A DNA stretch of 6,925 nt from Clostridia bacterium. GTDB lineage: Bacteria > Bacillota > Clostridia > Oscillospirales > Acutalibacteraceae. How positions within the stretch are numbered: the first letter of the stretch is position 1; each line of letters opens with the position of its first letter. The notes beneath the pieces are model-generated. The model had not been told where the DNA came from and searched no databases. It saw only the letters and a list, made by a program, of their open reading frames with translations. Positions 6,190 to 6,925 of this stretch are shown one piece after another. Where the stretch lies: the NCBI GenBank assembly GCA_900759575.1, contig CAAEVU010000189.1, forward strand, positions 1 through 6,925, given 5' to 3'. Both the position numbers and the translations under genes were made by a program.

Positions 6190-6564
6190 GGAAAAATGGT
6201 ATTTGGTCTGCTGGAAGGGGTATTTGGATGAAATTTCGGACTGGTTGGAGGGACGTTTCTCTTGGATTTTTCATCTTCTTCCTATTTGCAACAAAAAACC
6301 TCCTTTTCCCGAACTATCCCGCAGAGAATCATCCCGCATCCATGGGAAACCAACATTCCGACTAGCCTCGGTAAAGTTTATCCGGAAGGGAACCCGACCA
6401 TCCACTCACTGAGGAATTGTGGAGATAGGCGACTTCACGGTGAAGGTTATCGGCTTTCGCGGCCACTATTCTTCAAGCAAAGGAGTGGTTTTTGAGAGAT
6501 GCAGCCTTGAGGTGCGAAGAGTTGGCGCCAGCCCTGACAATTCATTTTTCCTGCTCCGAAAGTG
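6190..6564. other. Intergenic region between the manganese catalase and the trigger-factor-like operon
   Basis: This 375-base gap has no confident gene. It contains a direct repeat ATCCCGCA at 6316-6323 and 6331-6338 (15-base period) and a small perfect inverted repeat CTTCAC-G-GTGAAG at 6433-6445. A weak plus-strand frame runs from GTG at 6419 to TGA at 6580 (53 codons). Its product looks moderately protein-like, but its GAGGAA is only two bases from the GTG and the frame overlaps the end of the catalase gene, so I do not call it. On the minus strand AAGGAGG occurs before a very short frame only. No hairpin with a T run was found to end the catalase transcript. Confidence 0.4.
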
Positions 6565-6925
6565 TCAATCTCTCGCCTGAAGATTCTCCAAAGGTATCTT
6601 TCCGCCCTCTTTTTTTGGAAGACACGGTCCAAAAGGAAACTCCATTTCACTTAACTTGGTATGGACCGCTTCGCCAAACCTCTGGAAATGGACAATTTCC
6701 CGCTCCCGCAAAAATTTGATGGGGTCGCGGACGTCCGGGTCATCTGTAAACCGGAGAATGTTGTCGTAAGTCATCCGGGCCTTCTGCTCGGCACTTAAGT
6801 CTTCGTGTAGGTCGGCAATGGTGTCGCCTGTAACAGAGATGGTATTGGCATTAAAGGCAGAACCGGAAGCCGCCACCGGATATACCGCTGCGGTGTGGTC
6901 CACAAAATAATCGTCGAACCCGGCT
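6565..6925 (-). CDS. Manganese catalase (CotJC-like family), C-terminal part; start lies beyond the window
   Basis: About 119 residues are visible, ending at TGA (6567-6565). The protein belongs to the non-haem dimanganese catalases, which convert hydrogen peroxide to water and oxygen; clostridial members include spore-associated CotJC-like proteins. The evidence is the family sequence YFVDHTAAVYPVAASG, TGD.I.DL.EDL.AEQKAR and DDPDVRDPIKFLRERE..HFQRFGEA. The glutamate in AEQ and the histidine in REREIVHFQRF correspond to two of the manganese ligands; the first-half ligands lie outside the window. The tail after FGEA (about 34 residues, with PFGPCLPKKEGG) is polar and not one I recognise as conserved. 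A GTG at 6903 is in frame but is an internal valine, as the family pattern continues upstream of it. The gene is co-directional with the trigger-factor-like operon but separated by a long gap and an independent promoter. Confidence 0.92.
   Translation of the reverse strand, partial: AGFDDYFVDHTAAVYPVAASGSAFNANTISVTGDTIADLHEDLSAEQKARMTYDNILRFTDDPDVRDPIKFLREREIVHFQRFGEAVHTKLSEMEFPFGPCLPKKEGGKIPLENLQARD

Noticed and set aside
6050..6274. A 74-codon minus-strand frame crossing the operon promoter
   Set aside because: It covers the -35/-10 elements and the first codons of the trigger-factor-like gene in another frame and lacks a properly spaced ribosome binding site.

Overview
The window looks like chromosomal DNA of a gut Clostridia species, probably a moderately GC-rich member of the Oscillospiraceae/Flavonifractor neighbourhood. 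I infer this from GC-rich third codon positions, AGGAGG-type ribosome binding sites, sigma-A-like promoters and the gene set: a NorM/DinF-type MATE pump, a zinc-ribbon serine recombinase, a TIGR03905-type TSCPD protein and a clostridial manganese catalase. Family names come from reading the translations; no search was run.

Layout, left to right. (1) Positions 1-214 on the minus strand hold a headless piece of a family 43 glycoside hydrolase C-terminal domain. It is cut off by an in-frame stop and has no start codon, so it looks like a gene remnant at the window edge. (2) Positions 218-592 carry no convincing gene, but end in an extended -10 promoter and a small palindrome that serve the MATE gene. 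(3) Positions 593-2011 (+) encode a complete MATE efflux pump, closed by a strong stem-loop terminator. (4) A palindrome-rich non-coding stretch (2111-2306) leads into a two-gene unit on the plus strand: a 50-residue unknown protein with an excellent ribosome binding site, then a large serine recombinase of about 508 residues. A near-perfect terminator follows. No cargo genes accompany the recombinase, so this unit, bounded by terminators on both sides, looks like a solitary or residual mobile module. (5) Positions 4232-6189 form a compact minus-strand operon with its own promoter. In transcription order it encodes a shortened, trigger-factor-like protein, a four-cysteine TSCPD protein and a polytopic membrane protein. 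(6) Positions 6190-6564 are mostly non-coding, with a short direct repeat and one weak small reading frame. (7) The right edge holds the C-terminal half of a manganese catalase on the minus strand.

Functionally these are separate units: drug or metabolite efflux, site-specific recombination, a possible chaperone-linked housekeeping operon, and peroxide defence. The parts most worth a second look are the 50-residue protein and palindromes in front of the recombinase, the trigger-factor-like operon, and the truncated glycoside hydrolase. I found no convincing evidence of a wholly new multi-gene system.
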